From NCBI GenBank assembly GCA_942492555.1, contig CALOEX010000003.1:310001-374000 (forward strand): DNA of 64,000 nt. The letters are read 5' to 3'. The stretch comes from JBCCVH01 sp942492555 (GTDB lineage: Bacteria > Bacteroidota > Bacteroidia > Cytophagales > Amoebophilaceae). How positions within the stretch are numbered: position 1 is the first letter of the stretch; each line of letters begins with the position of its first letter. Both the position numbers and the translations under genes were made by a program. Positions 61,641 to 64,000 of the stretch are shown here, piece after piece. The notes under the pieces are model-generated. The model worked only from the letters and a program-made list of their open reading frames with translations, made no database searches and was not told the DNA's origin.

Positions 61641-62964
61641 TGTTGGGGTTCCTGGATTACCAATAGCGCGCGTACCGCTTGATGATTGTGTGGTACCATC
61701 CCAGATGCACACCGTTTTGTCGTAACCGCAGAGGCGAGCTTTTTCCCGTCTGGGGACCAACGCACGCACACCACTTTATCCGAATCCCCGTGCATCCCTT
61801 GATGATATTGCCTGTGGTACCATCCCAGATGCGCACCCGTGTGGTCGTAACTCGCAGAGCTAGCTTTTTCCCGTCTGGGGACCAACTCACAGAGGTTACT
61901 GTAGCAGTATGTTGCAAATAGGGATATTCACCAAAATCAATTCCTTGTACTTGAGCGTTGTTCCATATAGTATTTTCTAAGTAGGCTTGTCTCAGGCTTA
62001 CATTGCGACAGTATTTCCTGAGAAGTTGGTATGTGCCAGAAAGGCTTGATCCAGGTTAGCGCCAGGTTTACGGATGCCTTGCCAATTGACGTTGTTGAGT
62101 TTGATGTCTGCAGTGGCTAGGATGGTGGCGCTGTTGGCGGCGGCAATGGCGATGTTGGGATCTTTTGGAGGTTTCTAGATAGTTGAAGAGTTTTTGTTTG
62201 AATATGGGGGATTGGTGGACTTGGTGTGCAAGTGCTTGGAGGAGTGCTGGTTGATCGTTTATGTGTTTGTTGTTGAGGTCTAAAATATGGGTGTTGAAGG
62301 TGGCTTTTGTTTTGTGTGGTTGCGTGAGGAGTTGGTATATGCTTTGGAGGGGTTTTTTGTTTTTTTTATGTAGTTGTTGAGGTATTTTTTGGCAAGAGGG
62401 GGTATGTTTTCCCATATTATGGTGTTGTTTTTGCATCCTTGGGGACTCTTGGGTATTTTGTTGCTATAGCCGATAATGTTTGTGATGAGGTAGTGGCAGG
62501 AAAGGCAAAGGGGGTGTTGCTGGTGAGGGTGATGGGGAGTTTTTCTGGGCTTATTGCTAGCCATTGTAGTAGGGGTGGGAATGAGTGGGTGGGTTGTGTT
62601 TGGATGATGTTGTAGAATAGTTTGTGTGTGATGGTGTTGTGTTGCTGGGGGGATGTTGCCAATGGAGGAAAGGATGTATTTTTTGCAGATGAGTGGAGTG
62701 GTTGGGGTTTTGGGGTGGGTTGTTGCTTAAAATGGCTAATAGGAAGGTATGGCTGTCGGGTTGGTATGGGATGATTTTTTTTAGGTCTTTGGCAAGGTTT
62801 TTGAGGGGAATATTGGGGTTTGAGATGGTATTGTTGATTTGTTTTTTGCTGTGGTAGGTTGTGTAGTTTTGTACTTGGATGGGTGTGGGTTGTTGTAGGA
62901 GGGGGCTACTGGCATGTAGCTGGGTGAGGAGGAAGGTGTATATAAGCAGGTATTTTTTTTTCAT
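61641..62964 (-). pseudogene. frameshifted gene for a secreted WD40-repeat protein
   Basis: Starting from an ATG at 62964 the minus strand encodes a signal peptide (MKKKYLLIYTFLLTQLHASS) and continues through at least three frame changes (near 62660, 62430 and 62165). Recognisable pieces are ATFNTHILDLNNKHINDQPA, an IAAANSATILATADIKLNNV-like linker (about 62160-62070) that ends in pentapeptide-like GANLDQAFLAHTNFSG, and two WD40 blades (SVSWSPDGKKLA...VRIWDGTTG at about 61900-61800; VRWSPDGKKLASAV...CIWDGTT to about 61690). Similar linker-plus-WD40 proteins occur in this symbiont group. It is not functional as written. The plus strand is very G/T-rich. Confidence 0.7.
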
Positions 62965-62991
62965 GTGTTTGGGGGTTGTAAATGTGTTTTA

Positions 62992-64000
62992 TTATACTGT
63001 TGTCGTGATGTTTTTTGCAATGAGATCCCTGATAATGGTTGTACCACCACTGTCAAACCAATAATAGTCTAAACTTTTTTCTATGGGTTTCGTGTTGCTG
63101 GTTGCTTGATCAGCAAACATAATAATGGAAAGAGGGTTGTACAGCGTATAACCTTCTACAATATAGCCATTGTACATCTCTTTGAGTTCATGTGCTTTTT
63201 GTGGTAATCCTGCTTGATCTAAGTAATAATCTGTCTCTTCTGGTGTAAAACCGAAGCAATTCGCATATCTTGAAGAGGAAATCATACTGTATACCTTTAC
63301 ATTGTTCAGCTCAGAAAAAAGAGAGGATTTAACAATTTGTAAAATACCGGTAATCAAACCTTTATGTAGGTAGTCATTGCCTTTAAAAGCTTTGTTAAAT
63401 AGCGTGGCAATAAGGCTGCGCATCTCTTCATAATAACCATGCACATGCGCATCATGTAAAGGTGTGTCATATTCATCAAGGAGAAGCATGACCTTTTGAT
63501 TTGTGTGTTGAAAAAGAACACGAGAAAGAAATTGTAAAGATCCTTCATATTCTGCTTGTGTCGCTTTCTTACTTCTTATGCGATCTATCAACGCTTTGTC
63601 ATACTGGTCAATGTGAGTATCTATGAGATATTTAAATTGATTAAAGAGCAAAACGATTACTTCTTGTGTACGTGCATAAGCCTCTTCAAAATTTTTACCA
63701 CGTACCTCCTTCAATGTTAAAAAGATAACCGGAAACTGCCCTTGCAATGCCATCACCTCGGGATGTTTGCTAATAGCAAGGCCCTCAAAAAGCCCTTTGG
63801 TAGCAACGCCATCCACCTCTTTGGCAAAAAAGTGTTGCATCATGGAAAGGCTTAGCGTTTTGCCAAATCTACGCGGGCGGGTAATCAAAGCGATTTCATC
63901 ACCTGCATCAATAAACTCTTTGATCATCAAGGTTTTATCTATAAAGAGATAGGCTTGTTTATCAGTATTTTTGTGTCTGATAAGTCTTGCAAAATCAGAA
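62992..64000 (-). pseudogene. truncated AAA-ATPase-like copy 6 (runs off the window)
   Basis: From the window edge the frame reads SDFARLIRHKNTDKQAYLFI, then P-loop RPRRFGKTLS, LLLDEYD and C-half type II up to IAKNITT. Homology stops abruptly at 63000/63001 and the frame ends two codons later (TTV, stop). The middle cassette is a fourth type (TQEVIVLLFNQFKYLIDTHI; IRSKKATQAEYEGSLQF). The N-terminal ~10 codons lie beyond the window. The missing ~96 middle residues and the nuclease block correspond to what lies, decayed, at 60850-61345, so the two may be halves of one interrupted gene. Confidence 0.82.

Overview
The window looks like the chromosome of a host-associated Bacteroidota bacterium, most likely an Amoebophilaceae-type intracellular symbiont (the Cardinium/Amoebophilus group). 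This is an inference from four things. (1) There is a Bacteroidota-specific block rpmB-rpmG-DUF4295-ftsY plus a DUF2851 gene. (2) There are Bacteroidota-type promoters (TTTG-N20-TATATTTG ahead of the RelA/SpoT gene, and TAnnTTTG boxes ahead of the repeated ATPase genes). (3) The DNA is AT-rich. (4) There is a large accessory region of ankyrin, pentapeptide, WD40 and AAA-ATPase-like/PD-(D/E)XK genes, a gene set typical of these symbionts. The genus cannot be fixed from the sequence alone.

Layout. 0-38 kb is mostly housekeeping: recQ, a CCA-adding enzyme, an Rpn-type PD-(D/E)XK protein, gyrA, a rhomboid-like protein, a pentapeptide protein, sufS, a K+/H+ antiporter, a tRNA-Ser/Pro/Arg cluster and an ABC exporter. 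These are followed by a long minus-strand block uvrC-gyrB-DUF502-yajC-rnr-greA, the plus-strand ribosomal block rpmB-rpmG-DUF4295-ftsY, DUF2851, relA/spoT, hslU with a YfcE-type phosphoesterase and tRNA-Arg, a secreted or membrane protein with 35 consecutive asparagines, hflX abutting a second tRNA-Arg, and mutL. Between about 16 and 32 kb the plus strand is strikingly G/T-rich whichever strand codes, and this shows in protein composition.

From about 38 kb to the end no housekeeping gene is seen. The region holds small exported proteins, two copies of a secreted pentapeptide family (a third is at 9.4 kb), five intact copies of an AAA-ATPase-like protein with a C-terminal PD-(D/E)XK nuclease-like domain, and two exported P-loop GTPase-like paralogues. 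It also holds a 35-repeat ankyrin protein and a decayed stretch in which a frameshifted WD40 gene sits between two broken pieces of a further ATPase copy; the second piece runs off the window end. The ATPase copies are mosaics: constant blocks alternate with interchangeable N-terminal, middle and C-terminal cassettes. One pentapeptide-ATPase gene pair is a segmental duplication. Two families of short dispersed repeats punctuate the intergenic DNA.

Most notable observations: cassette shuffling in the ATPase family; substitutions at the quinolone-determining positions of both gyrase subunits together with changed residues near the GyrA active site; an A11 run that separates a GTPase gene from an in-register C-terminal membrane anchor; a recent conversion tract shared by the two GTPase genes; and the strong strand-composition asymmetry.
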